Shown in pieces: positions 56,008 through 64,000 of a stretch of 64,000 nucleotides of DNA. Both the position numbers and the translations under genes were made by a program. The notes beneath the pieces were generated by a model that saw only the letters and a program-made list of their open reading frames with translations, made no database searches and was not told where the DNA came from. Each line of letters starts with the position of its first letter. The first letter of the stretch is position 1. Source of the stretch: Azospirillum doebereinerae (lineage in GTDB: Bacteria > Pseudomonadota > Alphaproteobacteria > Azospirillales > Azospirillaceae); NCBI RefSeq assembly GCF_003989665.1, contig NZ_RZIJ01000002.1, forward strand, positions 346,660 through 410,659. Direction: 5' to 3'.

Positions 56008-57348
56008 ATGGCGGGGTTGCGGTTCATTGACCTGTTTGCGGGGCTTGGCGGATTCCACCAGGCCCTTGAGCGGCTGGGGCACACATGCGTGTTTGCCTCG
56101 GAAATTAATCCTGCACTCGCTGACCTATATGAAAAGAACTTCGGTATTCGTCCGCATGGTGACATTCGGGAAGCCTATTCCAGAGTGCTGCCACACGACA
56201 TCCTATGCGCCGGATTCCCTTGCCAACCTTTCTCGAAGGCGGGGGACCAGCTTGGATTCGACTGTCCGCAATGGGGTGATCTGTTCGATTACGTGCTCAA
56301 AATTTTGGACAAGCACAAACCTGCCTACCTAATGATTGAGAATGTACCGAACCTGATCCGTCACGACGGAGGGAAGACGTGGGAAAAAATCAAGACTCGA
56401 TTAGAATTTCTTGATTACGATGTCGATTTAGGAAAACTCTCGCCACACATGTTCGGCGTACCACAAGTACGCGAACGCGCCATCATTGTTGGAGCGCGCG
56501 AAGGGCTGGACAATTTTTCATGGCCGAAATCGACTCACAAAGCAAATCTGATTTCGATAAAGAGCATCCTCGACGAGAATCCGAATGAAGCCCGCAAACT
56601 TGGACCGAAATTTTTAGAATACTTAGAGGCATGGCAAGCTCTGCTGGACGCGCTACCGAAGAGCGAGGAGCTTCCGTCGTTCCCGATTTGGGCGATGGAA
56701 TTTGGAGCCACCTATCCTTACTGTGACAAAACGCCCCACGCGCTTGGTTTTGAAGGAATGGCTCGCTTCAAAGGGGCGCTTGGCCGCTCGCTTAAGGGCC
56801 TTTGTGCCGATACGGTCAAAGCTGCATTGCCCGTCTATGCGTTGGATGAGGTCGAGAGCTTCCCTAAGTGGAAGCAAGGTTTCATCTATCAGAATCGCGA
56901 GTTCTACAAGCGCCACAAGGCCGTGATCGATCAATGGCTTCCTCGAATCACGGAGTTTGCACCCAGCTTTCAAAAGCTCGAATGGAACTGGAAGGGGGGG
57001 CCGCGTGACCTATGGCAGACGGTTATTCAGTTCCGTGCGTCTGGGATACGCGCCAAGCGCCCGACGGCCTCGCCATCGCTTGTCGCCCTGACAACAAGTC
57101 AGGTGCCGGTCATCCCGTGGGAGCGGCGTTACATGACGATGCGCGAGTGCGCCAGATTGCAAAGCATGGGTAAGCTTGAGCATCTGCCTGGAACGCAGGC
57201 GGCTGCATTCAAGGCACTTGGCAATGCGGTCAACGTCGATGTCATCGCCGCAGTGGCGAAGGCGTTGCTTGGTGATGATGAACCGATGGTTGACGGCCTG
57301 AAGCGACCTATTGACGGGCACTCCACCTCTATTGAAATCACGGCCTAA
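56008..57348 (+). CDS. DNA (cytosine-5-)-methyltransferase
   Basis: 446 aa. Motif I is [15 protein letters not shown]; motif IV is [11 protein letters not shown] with catalytic Cys near residue 71; motif [10 protein letters not shown]; motif [14 protein letters not shown]; motif [12 protein letters not shown]; motif [13 protein letters not shown] long variable segment (about 175-345) is the target recognition domain; the target sequence cannot be read. It would methylate host cytosines to protect them from, or mark them for, the downstream effectors. GC is below the main chromosome-like genes, supporting horizontal transfer. Confidence 0.96.
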   Translation: MAGLRFIDLFAGLGGFHQALERLGHTCVFASEINPALADLYEKNFGIRPHGDIREAYSRVLPHDILCAGFPCQPFSKAGDQLGFDCPQWGDLFDYVLKILDKHKPAYLMIENVPNLIRHDGGKTWEKIKTRLEFLDYDVDLGKLSPHMFGVPQVRERAIIVGAREGLDNFSWPKSTHKANLISIKSILDENPNEARKLGPKFLEYLEAWQALLDALPKSEELPSFPIWAMEFGATYPYCDKTPHALGFEGMARFKGALGRSLKGLCADTVKAALPVYALDEVESFPKWKQGFIYQNREFYKRHKAVIDQWLPRITEFAPSFQKLEWNWKGGPRDLWQTVIQFRASGIRAKRPTASPSLVALTTSQVPVIPWERRYMTMRECARLQSMGKLEHLPGTQAAAFKALGNAVNVDVIAAVAKALLGDDEPMVDGLKRPIDGHSTSIEITA

Positions 57349-57388
57349 TCATCCAGAACGGCACACATGATAATTGGAGGGGCGAGCG

Positions 57389-59188
57389 TTGGAGGACCTT
57401 GACTATGACCAGGTTGCGACGCTCCTCTCGGGATTGTCGCAGCCAAGCCCGATCCCCAAACTCGATAAGCGATTCCGTGCACCTCGTCCGTTCGACGCGA
57501 CGGAGATCGACTTCACATCGAGCACTTGGCTCGCGCGGCTACTTGATGTCTCAACTTGGCTCAATCTTGACTCCACCTTCGGAGAGGGTGACCCGCCCAC
57601 ACTAACAGCACTACGGCTATTCGATGAACTGACGCCGGGCAAAGCGGAAGCCAGCTTCGTGGTCGAAGATGGCCATATTCTGCTGACCGAAATGGGCGCG
57701 CAGGCACTCGAGGAGCGGCTGAGCCGAGCAGTCAGCAATCGGGAAGCCTTTCTACAAATGCTCGCGGATGAAATCCCCGTTGCCGCGGCCACCGAGGCAT
57801 GGGTTGATGCCTGGAACGAGTCGCCGGCAACGGAGCCGATCTCGATCAACGCCACAGTAGACAGGTGGCCTATCTATCTCCTCTCAGGGCGCGCAAAGAA
57901 ACAGCAACTTGAATTGAACCCTACCTATCAGCGCGATTTCGTCTGGTCGAACTCAGACTCCCAGATGCTAATCGAGTCGATCCTGCGTGGCATCCCGCTG
58001 CCATCGATCATCCTGGCGCGCGTTTCGAGCAGCCAATCCTACCAGATCGTGGACGGTAAGCAGCGCGTAACTGCGATCCTCCGCTTCATGGGAGCCCATC
58101 CGGAGGGCCTAGAAAACGCGAAGAGCATGAAGGATTTCCCGCTTTTCTCAACCAACTTCGGGCTGTTCGCGCGCCGAAATGGTCTGCGCGCGACCGATAT
58201 CCGGGAAAAGTATCTGCCGTTCAAAACGAAGAAGTACCCTCAGGATGACCCATTATCGCCACTCGGTGGGCGCTACTACTGCGACATCAAGGATCATCAG
58301 GTGCGGATCGCGGGTGAGATGATTACAGTTTCCGACTTGTTCGAGTTCCCCTGCGAGTATTTCATTCCGGTGCTTATCTATAAAGACACGCCTGTGCGCG
58401 ATATTCATAAGGTTTTTAGGCTTTACAACCAGCAGGGAATAAAACTGAACGCGGAGGAGATCCGGAACGCGGTCTTCAATCACCTGATGATCTCACGCCT
58501 GATGCTGTTCGTAGGCGGCGATCGCCCAGAACCCGAGATTGCGCCGGAGTTGGTCAAGGTTGGAATCGATCCGACGACAGCTCATGAAAACATAAAGGCT
58601 CTAGGCTTTGGTATCACACGCTTCCGACGCACTAAGGTATTGCTCTGGACAGTTGCCACCCTGTTTCTCAAGCCCGCGCAGGGTTTGGACAAGGCTTACC
58701 GGACGCCTTCGACGGCGAGCCATATTGACGATTTCCTGCGCTCAATTGATTCTAATCGGCTACCGCAGTTTCGCGCGAAGGCGACGCTCGAAAACTTGGC
58801 GAATGACCTCATTGCCGCACTTGAGCTTCTTCAACTTGCCTCGGATGCATGGCATCCAAAATTTCGCCGCAAGGGCAAGAGCGAGATGGCCTCCAAGTGG
58901 GAGGAGTTGCCTGTAGTCGCGAGCCTCGTCGCCTGTCTGGTGCTCGTCATCATCGGCCAAGGGACAAAACTTGAGGACAAGATTGATGCAGTGCGCGATC
59001 TGACTTCGCAGATGATTGGCCCTATGAGTACCCAGAATAAGACTCAGTGGGCGCACATCGCAAATGCTTCAACGAGTATACTTGAGACCCTAGGGATCAG
59101 TATGTCTGAGGCAGATGCGGCGGTTCGGGATCGCTATGGGGCTAGCGCAGTCGAAGCCCTACTTGAGATCCGCAAGATCTCGACCTGA
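57389..59188 (+). CDS. DUF262 (GmrS/ParB-like) protein
   Basis: 599 aa from TTG 57389, chosen because GGAGG lies 8 bases upstream; another TTG at 57374 adds 5 residues. Residues 1-~160 are an unfamiliar N-terminal region. The DUF262 domain has NPTYQRDFVWS near 180, LIESILRGIPLPSIIL and YQIVDGKQRVTAIL near 221, carrying the D-G-x-Q-R nucleotidase motif of ParB/Srx-like domains. VFRLYNQQGIKLNAEEIRNA is the rest of the core. No HNH (DUF1524) is seen in the C-terminus. In GmrSD and related systems such domains hydrolyse NTP and sense modified DNA. It is followed 1 base later by the Z1 gene. Confidence 0.9.
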   Translation: MEDLDYDQVATLLSGLSQPSPIPKLDKRFRAPRPFDATEIDFTSSTWLARLLDVSTWLNLDSTFGEGDPPTLTALRLFDELTPGKAEASFVVEDGHILLTEMGAQALEERLSRAVSNREAFLQMLADEIPVAAATEAWVDAWNESPATEPISINATVDRWPIYLLSGRAKKQQLELNPTYQRDFVWSNSDSQMLIESILRGIPLPSIILARVSSSQSYQIVDGKQRVTAILRFMGAHPEGLENAKSMKDFPLFSTNFGLFARRNGLRATDIREKYLPFKTKKYPQDDPLSPLGGRYYCDIKDHQVRIAGEMITVSDLFEFPCEYFIPVLIYKDTPVRDIHKVFRLYNQQGIKLNAEEIRNAVFNHLMISRLMLFVGGDRPEPEIAPELVKVGIDPTTAHENIKALGFGITRFRRTKVLLWTVATLFLKPAQGLDKAYRTPSTASHIDDFLRSIDSNRLPQFRAKATLENLANDLIAALELLQLASDAWHPKFRRKGKSEMASKWEELPVVASLVACLVLVIIGQGTKLEDKIDAVRDLTSQMIGPMSTQNKTQWAHIANASTSILETLGISMSEADAAVRDRYGASAVEALLEIRKIST

Positions 59189-59189
59189 C

Positions 59190-62030
59190 ATGGCTACTGA
59201 TGAGCCTAATCTCGGCCCAGCGGCGGTTGTCCCGGTTGGCGAGGAGAACAACGCCCCGAGCATGGACGGTGGCCCTGCTGGCGGCGGTTCGTGGTGGTCG
59301 CGCTATTGTGTCAGCATCGAAGGTCGACTTTCATCGACCGCACTCTCCGTGCTCGAGGCTGACGCTCACTACATCATCGAGAAGGCGCTCCCTCGCGACG
59401 GGATTAAGTTCGATCAGTCGGCTTGGCCCGAATCAAGGGTCCGCACCGGCATGGTTGTCGGCTCTGTCCAGTCGGGTAAGACGGCAAGCATGCTCGGCGT
59501 GGCTGCGTTGGCACTAGATGCCGGCGTGGATCTCCTCATCCTTCTAGCGGGGACGCGGGTAGGCCTTTGGCTTCAGACCTATGAGCGACTCCTGGCCCAA
59601 CTCGATGCCTCGACGACCGAGACTGCCTATCGGCGGCGCGCTGAACGGCTGATTCTACCGCAGCCAGCGGATGTCCTTTATGAGCAGCGCGCGGACCCAA
59701 CTCGCTACCTACAGCGCCCGCTTGCCCGGCAGGCGCTGCGTTTAGACCGGCCGATCATCTGTGTGATCCCGAAGGAGGATGATCACCTGCTGATGCTCCG
59801 CCGGTTCCTCGGGGACATCGTTACTGACGACTATCTCTCTAGCCGCGGGCGGCCTTACTCGATCCTACTGCTCGACGACGAGGCGGACGATGCGAGCGTG
59901 CTCGACAGCGAGCAATCGCAGAAGGTCACGCCACGCCTCATCACGGCATTATGGAGTGGCGACCCCGACCAAGCCGGGACGCGGCATCCTGAGATGCTAG
60001 CAAGCTACGTCGCCTATACGGCGACGCCGCAAGCGAATTTTCTGCAGGCCACCCATAATCCGCTGAGCCCACGGGACTTCAACGCAGCCCTGCGGACGCC
60101 GGGCCCGGTAGGTACCGTCAATTCCCGGACGCTTACATATGCTGAAACAGCGGGTGTTCGTTCTTATTATTGCGGAGGCGAAGTTTTCTATGAGCGCCTC
60201 CGCAAAGCTGGCGATGGTGCACTATGCCATACTTGGCCGTTCCCAAATCTTCGTCCCGGCGAGACTGAGGCGGAACTTGCCGGCCGGCGTGAGATGCTGC
60301 GTTGGTCGATGCTTTCCAACGCTTTGCGCTGCTACCTCGTCGGGGCTGCGATTCGGAGCCTCTCTTCCGGCTGGGCCGATGCCTTTTCGCATGATCGCAT
60401 CTACGGATCAATTGAGGCGGCGCGCGATGCGGCACCGGGTCCGCACACGATGCTGATCCATCCATCCGCGCGGAAGGAGGATCACTTCAGCACGGCGGTG
60501 GACGTCGTGCGCTGGGCCTCGGCCATGCCCGGCCACGAGGCCGAAGTCGTGCTTGATGACGAGGCCAAGGTCTCTTTGGAAATCCCCGTCGAAGGCCTCG
60601 CGCGCCGCCTCGCACTTGAGGAGGATCAATGGTCGGCGTGGCTGGGTCGGTTCGAGGCATCCCGCATTGAATTAGCAATGCTGCCGCAGGCACCCTACGC
60701 GCCTATATCGCTTCGTGATTGGCCGAAGGTACGTGAGGCGCTGGTCGAGCACATTTTTCCCAACGTCAGGCTACGTGTGCTGAATAGCGATCCATCGTCT
60801 GATGATCGGCCGCGTTTCGATCCTGTCGAGGAGGAGACAGGTTCGCGCATTCCACCCGACAGCCTGTCCATCTTCGTTGCCGGCAATGTGCTCTCGCGCG
60901 GGCTGACGCTTGAGGGACTGACAACGAGTCTGTTCCTGCGCGGAGCGGCGGAGCCAGCGGCCGACACCCAGATGCAAATGCAACGCTGGTTCGGCTATCG
61001 TGGTTCATTCCTCCCGTTCTGCCGTGTGTTCACCTATGAGGATCAACTGGAGCTGTTTCGACGCTATCACATCAACGACAACGCCTTGAAAGCAGAAATC
61101 ATGTCCTCAATGGACGCTGGCGAGGGAGTGAGCGGGCCGGCGCTGGTACTGCAAGGCGCATCATTTGTGGCGACCAGCAAAGTTGAGGCTCGAAAGGTCC
61201 CGCTCTCGCCTGGACCACGCCCATCGATCCGATTGGTCGAGACTGTTGACGACGTGCTGGCGAAGCATAACATCGACGTTGCGGCAGGCTTGCTGGCCGA
61301 TGGTGAGTGGGTGCCGTTGAATGACGACAATGGCCTTGAGCGAGGGCTAATCCGCTCGGAGCCTGTCAGCTTGCAGCAATTGGCCGAGTTCCTCGACGCA
61401 CTGCGCTATTCACACCATGATCCCGACCTCGGCAATGAGTTGAGCCAACGCTGGGAGCACTATGCGCGACTACTGAGGATCGACGATCCGTTATTCACGC
61501 CACCAATGCGGCATCCACAGGACTATGGCGCAGAACCCCAATCCTGCCCTTACTCGATTGCCGCCTATCTCAGGCTATGGTCCCACTTAGTCGGCAATCA
61601 TTCGGCGCCGGGCTTCTATCCAACAGATCGGCCTGGGGTGCCCTGGAGCTACTCGGACACGCTGCGGGCGAGCACGCCAAAATTCTATCTCGCTTTCCGC
61701 CATGGCGTGCATTCCGCCCGCGACCCAAGGCTTGCGGAGAGAGGCGTAAGAGCGGTGACGCGGCAGTTCAACGATAATGCGCTTCAGACCCTCTGGGGCA
61801 CGCGAGGCTACGGTGGCGCTTACTATGGCGACGAACTGGTCGATTATTACTATCATCGAACGACGCCGGTACCCAGCCTCCAGGGGCGCGCAAGCTGGCG
61901 TCCGCGAGGGCACCCTGGCCTCGCGCTTCTGCATGTCGTGAGCGCTCCGAGCCTGCCCACAGACCTGCTGGCCATCGGCCTCGGGCTGCCGCATGGTGGT
62001 CCTGACCATATCGCGGCGCTTCGGACATGA
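59190..62030 (+). CDS. Z1-domain ATPase (superfamily 2-like)
   Basis: 946 aa. The P-loop GSVQSGKTASMLG is near 91-98; LLLDDEADDAS near 228 is the Walker B/DEAD-like block; VAYTATPQANFLQ near 276 resembles motif III; FVAGNVLSRGLTLEGL near 561 and QMQRWFGYRG near 597 match the Z1-specific motifs. The N-terminal ~85 residues and C-terminal ~300 residues are extra. Z1 proteins occur in defence islands beside DNA methyltransferases and PD-(D/E)XK proteins and are thought to be translocating ATPases. The start is 1 base after the DUF262 stop, and the end overlaps the nuclease-like gene by 4 bases. Confidence 0.92.
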   Translation: MATDEPNLGPAAVVPVGEENNAPSMDGGPAGGGSWWSRYCVSIEGRLSSTALSVLEADAHYIIEKALPRDGIKFDQSAWPESRVRTGMVVGSVQSGKTASMLGVAALALDAGVDLLILLAGTRVGLWLQTYERLLAQLDASTTETAYRRRAERLILPQPADVLYEQRADPTRYLQRPLARQALRLDRPIICVIPKEDDHLLMLRRFLGDIVTDDYLSSRGRPYSILLLDDEADDASVLDSEQSQKVTPRLITALWSGDPDQAGTRHPEMLASYVAYTATPQANFLQATHNPLSPRDFNAALRTPGPVGTVNSRTLTYAETAGVRSYYCGGEVFYERLRKAGDGALCHTWPFPNLRPGETEAELAGRREMLRWSMLSNALRCYLVGAAIRSLSSGWADAFSHDRIYGSIEAARDAAPGPHTMLIHPSARKEDHFSTAVDVVRWASAMPGHEAEVVLDDEAKVSLEIPVEGLARRLALEEDQWSAWLGRFEASRIELAMLPQAPYAPISLRDWPKVREALVEHIFPNVRLRVLNSDPSSDDRPRFDPVEEETGSRIPPDSLSIFVAGNVLSRGLTLEGLTTSLFLRGAAEPAADTQMQMQRWFGYRGSFLPFCRVFTYEDQLELFRRYHINDNALKAEIMSSMDAGEGVSGPALVLQGASFVATSKVEARKVPLSPGPRPSIRLVETVDDVLAKHNIDVAAGLLADGEWVPLNDDNGLERGLIRSEPVSLQQLAEFLDALRYSHHDPDLGNELSQRWEHYARLLRIDDPLFTPPMRHPQDYGAEPQSCPYSIAAYLRLWSHLVGNHSAPGFYPTDRPGVPWSYSDTLRASTPKFYLAFRHGVHSARDPRLAERGVRAVTRQFNDNALQTLWGTRGYGGAYYGDELVDYYYHRTTPVPSLQGRASWRPRGHPGLALLHVVSAPSLPTDLLAIGLGLPHGGPDHIAALRT

Positions 62031-63115
62031 GCGATCTTCACTTCGAGGCCTTGAGAGTGGACCTAGAGGCGCTGAGAGTCCCGCAGGGACACGTGCGCAA
62101 CCTTCGTTGGCTGACGACCACGCTCGCGATCGCGCGAACAACAGCAGGCGATTACGAGATCTTCATTCGAGGTCCAGAGATTCGCGCGTCGTCGCCGCTC
62201 GTCAGACGTCATTTGCAGCATAGTAACTGGCGGCCGGAGGCAGGAGGTGAGCCCTTCCCTGCCAGCCGGATCGTACTTCCATCGGCGCCGCATTTCGCCT
62301 CCATCGCTGCGCTGATCGCTATCGAGTTGCTGCGCGCTGGGATCACTGATCCGCAAGGCGTGCAGGCAGCCTTCACTGACGTTGAGCCGATTATCGAAAT
62401 AGTGATTCGCCGTGGCGCACTAGCCGAGAACATTATTATCGGCTTGATTGGTGAATTAACTCTCCTGAGACACTTGATCTTGGTGCGCAGAAACCGTCTA
62501 ACGACGATGATGCGCTGCCTTGACTTCTGGCAGGGCTGGCAAGAAGCCGGACGTGACTTCCAGATTGGGAATCACTCGATCGAGGTAAAGACAACGCAGG
62601 CAAGTTCATCTATCCACGAGTTCAGCGGCCTTCATCAACTCGAGCCAAAGCTCTTGGCATCGGGCGCGATGGAGCAATTGCATCTGATGAGCGTTGGCCT
62701 TGCTGTTTCTACTACGATGGGGGAGACCCTACCGTCGATGGTCAGCAGCATCGCCACTTTGCTGTCGCATGCAGGAGCAGGCGCCGAGGTCGCGGATGAG
62801 TTCCTGCGGCGAGTGTCACTATACGGTAACCAATCCGGGGCCGGCTACATACATGCGACAATGCAGGACTGGGGCGCCTATGGAATGCGCTACTCGCACA
62901 CATTCCTGCCGCGGCTCTACCGTTTGGACGATCCTGCTATGCGGTTGCTAGAACGGGATCTCCTTGCTCAGACATTCGTCCAACCCGAAGGGCTTTCGTT
63001 TAGAATGCATATTCCTGAGCAAGTATCAACATTCAATCCATCGACGAATTGGGAAAGTGAACTTGATGAGATGGATCGCACCAACATTCCAGTAGGGAGC
63101 ACGCCTTTTAGCTAG
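62027..63115 (+). CDS. PD-(D/E)XK motif protein (DUF4420), likely restriction nuclease
   Basis: 362 aa. GLIGELTLLRHLILVRRN gives the helix with the conserved Glu (about 145); RDFQIGNHSIEVKTTQASS gives D-x(n)-E-V-K near 175-187, the PD-(D/E)XK catalytic half. The rest (SGLHQLEPKLL, SRRVSLYG-like block LRRVSLYGNQ) matches DUF4420 proteins. These usually follow Z1 ATPases. It should cleave DNA under control of the Z1 motor. ATGA overlap shows coupled translation. Last gene of the defence operon. Confidence 0.9.
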   Translation: MSDLHFEALRVDLEALRVPQGHVRNLRWLTTTLAIARTTAGDYEIFIRGPEIRASSPLVRRHLQHSNWRPEAGGEPFPASRIVLPSAPHFASIAALIAIELLRAGITDPQGVQAAFTDVEPIIEIVIRRGALAENIIIGLIGELTLLRHLILVRRNRLTTMMRCLDFWQGWQEAGRDFQIGNHSIEVKTTQASSSIHEFSGLHQLEPKLLASGAMEQLHLMSVGLAVSTTMGETLPSMVSSIATLLSHAGAGAEVADEFLRRVSLYGNQSGAGYIHATMQDWGAYGMRYSHTFLPRLYRLDDPAMRLLERDLLAQTFVQPEGLSFRMHIPEQVSTFNPSTNWESELDEMDRTNIPVGSTPFS

Positions 63116-63939
63116 GGTCCGGACTCATAACCAGTATGCGACGGTTGCGGCGATACAGACGGCGGCCATGAAGTTGGTCGCGGATCGGTCGTAGCGTGTG
63201 GCGATGCGTCGGAAATCCTTGAGGCGTCCGAACATACGCTCGATCACGTTTCGGTTCCGGTAGAGGTAGGGAGAGAAACAGTTTTTCCAGCGTTTGTTGG
63301 CACGCGGCGGAATGTTGGGCGCGGCACCCGCGTCCTCGATCTTGCGGCGGACGGCGGCGCTGTCGTAGCCCTTGTCACCGTGCAGGAGATCGGTGGCGGG
63401 CATCCGGTCGAGCAGACGGTCGGCGGCGGTGCAGTCGGCGACGTGGCCTCCCGTCAGCAGGAAGGCGAGCGGCCGACCGCGCTCATCGCTCAGGGCGTGG
63501 ATTTTGGTGGTTCGTCCGCCCCGCGACCGGCCAATGGCCTGGGCGCGCTCCCCCCTTTGCCGCCGGCCACCGAACGATGGGCGCGCACCGCCGTGGAATC
63601 GATCATCACTTGGCTCGGTGGTCCGCCGGCCGCGGCCAAGGCCTGGAAGATGTTCTCCCAGACGCCCTTGGCCGCCCAGCGGACAAAGCGGTTGTACAGC
63701 GTCTTGCGGGGGCCATAGACCGCTGGAGCAGCCACCCAGCGCCCACCCGACTTCAGCACATGGACGATCCCGCTGATCACGCGCCGATCGTCCGCGCGCG
63801 GCTTCCCACGGGTGTCGCGCGGAAGATGCGGCTCAAGCCGGGAAAACTGTTCAACCGTCAACCAGAACGGACCGTCACTCATCAAAGCCTACCTTTCCAA
63901 GACTTTGAATCATACCAACGGCTTTAGAGTTTCGAGCGT
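63116..63939 (-). mobile_element. IS5-family element downstream of the defence operon
   Basis: A two-frame DDE transposase lies 9 bases after the DUF4420 stop. I could not find matching inverted repeats: GGGTCCGGACTCATAA near 63115 is a possible end but has no visible partner before the IS630 fragment. The outer limits are therefore approximate. Confidence 0.6.
63125..63885 (-). CDS. IS5-family transposase, two frames with probable programmed frameshift
   Basis: OrfA (63885-63490) starts MMSDGPFWLTVEQFSRLEP and holds VMIDSTAVRAHRS (first Asp). OrfB (to 63125) holds LLHGDKGYDSAAVRRKIE (second Asp) and NRNVIERMFGRLKDFRR (Glu). The frames meet at AAAGGGGGG (around 63551-63559 on the minus strand), giving -1 continuation GERAQAIGRSRGGRTTKIH. 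This is the common organisation of IS5/IS427 transposases. The combined protein is ~253 aa and looks full length, so the element could be intact. Confidence 0.85.
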
Positions 63940-64000
63940 TTAATCTGATACGTACCCAGCGTGTCTGAGGTAGTTCCAGCATTCGTCGGGTGTGTAGAGG
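63940..64000 (-). CDS. IS630-family transposase, C-terminal end (runs out of window)
   Basis: Reading leftward from the window edge the frame gives LYTPDECWNYLRHAGYVSD and a TAA stop at 63942-63940. This is the typical end of IS630 transposases (F-x-P-E-E-C-x-N-Y-[FL]-R-H-x-G-Y). Only 19 residues are visible, so the family call rests on this block. Confidence 0.65.
   Translation of the reverse strand, partial: LYTPDECWNYLRHAGYVSD

Noticed and set aside
55789..63115. BREX, DISARM or Dnd assignment for the defence operon
   Set aside because: No PglZ, BrxC, DrmA/DrmB, DndBCDE or phospholipase D-type genes; only the methyltransferase is shared in type.
63100..63960. Inverted repeats for the terminal IS5 element
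   Set aside because: GGGTCCGGACTCATAA near 63115 has no clear complementary partner before the IS630 fragment, so I report only approximate limits.

Overview
The window is about 64 kb of mostly high-GC DNA with strong G/C third-position bias. Gene content (NRPS, type I secretion, polysaccharide genes, and IS5/IS21/IS66/IS256/IS630 elements) suggests a Rhodospirillales-like alphaproteobacterium such as Azospirillum. That is inference: no marker gene is present. No rRNA, tRNA or CRISPR array was seen.

Region 1 (1-11.7 kb, + strand) is a compact biosynthetic cluster. It encodes a 2-oxoglutarate/Fe(II) oxygenase (cut by the window start), a cytidine-deaminase-fold enzyme, a radical SAM protein, a NodU/TobZ-type carbamoyltransferase, two NRPS proteins (A-T-C and A-T-TE) and a B12-binding radical SAM enzyme. 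The second NRPS has a methyltransferase inserted inside its adenylation domain, upstream of core motif A3. Two A domains, one C domain and one TE predict a short, probably dipeptide, product that is heavily tailored. I do not recognise the product.

Region 2 (11.7-13.9 kb) is decayed sequence: a frameshifted ORF, a fragment of a NUC1-type nuclease, a terminator and a hairpin.

Region 3 (13.9-44.3 kb) is a surface-glycan and type I secretion locus. A WavE-like protein and a sulfotransferase read +, converging on a long minus-strand operon (32.1 down to 16.6 kb): T1SS ABC transporter, HlyD adaptor, Sel1-repeat protein, methyltransferase, GDPD-like and HAD enzymes, nucleotidyltransferase-like domains in triplicate, two sugar-nucleotide SDR enzymes and a 1339-aa multi-domain glycosyltransferase. 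Many of these genes overlap by ATGA. A second minus-strand operon (36.8 down to 32.6 kb) has a methyltransferase, an RgpF-like protein and a Wzt-like ABC ATPase without a permease. A plus-strand set (37.2-44.3 kb) has an RTX-like repeat protein, the plausible T1SS cargo, followed by a GT2-GT4 fusion, a ChW-repeat-like protein, a methyltransferase and a GT4.

Region 4 (44.3-55.8 kb) is an accessory and IS graveyard. An intact IS5/IS427-type element is followed by a lower-GC island (beta-propeller, glycosyltransferase-like protein, two sulfotransferases, and remnants of a pRiA4b ORF-3-like gene and an ISL3 transposase). Then comes a nested stack: IS256, with a perfect 8-bp duplication, sits at the istA start codon of an IS21 element, which lies between two differently oriented, truncated IS66 elements. 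One IS66 appears to have cut an older istA fragment.

Region 5 (55.8-63.1 kb) is a five-gene operon: a small ribbon-helix-helix-type regulator preceded by three GGTGCA repeats at exact 10-bp spacing, a DNA cytosine-5 methyltransferase, a DUF262 (GmrS/ParB-like) protein, a Z1-domain ATPase and a PD-(D/E)XK (DUF4420) protein. It looks like a modification-dependent or restriction-type defence system in which DUF262 joins the Z1/DUF4420 pair. An IS5-type element and the tail of an IS630-type transposase close the window. The two strongest leads for undescribed biology are the defence operon and the NRPS cluster with the interrupted A domain.
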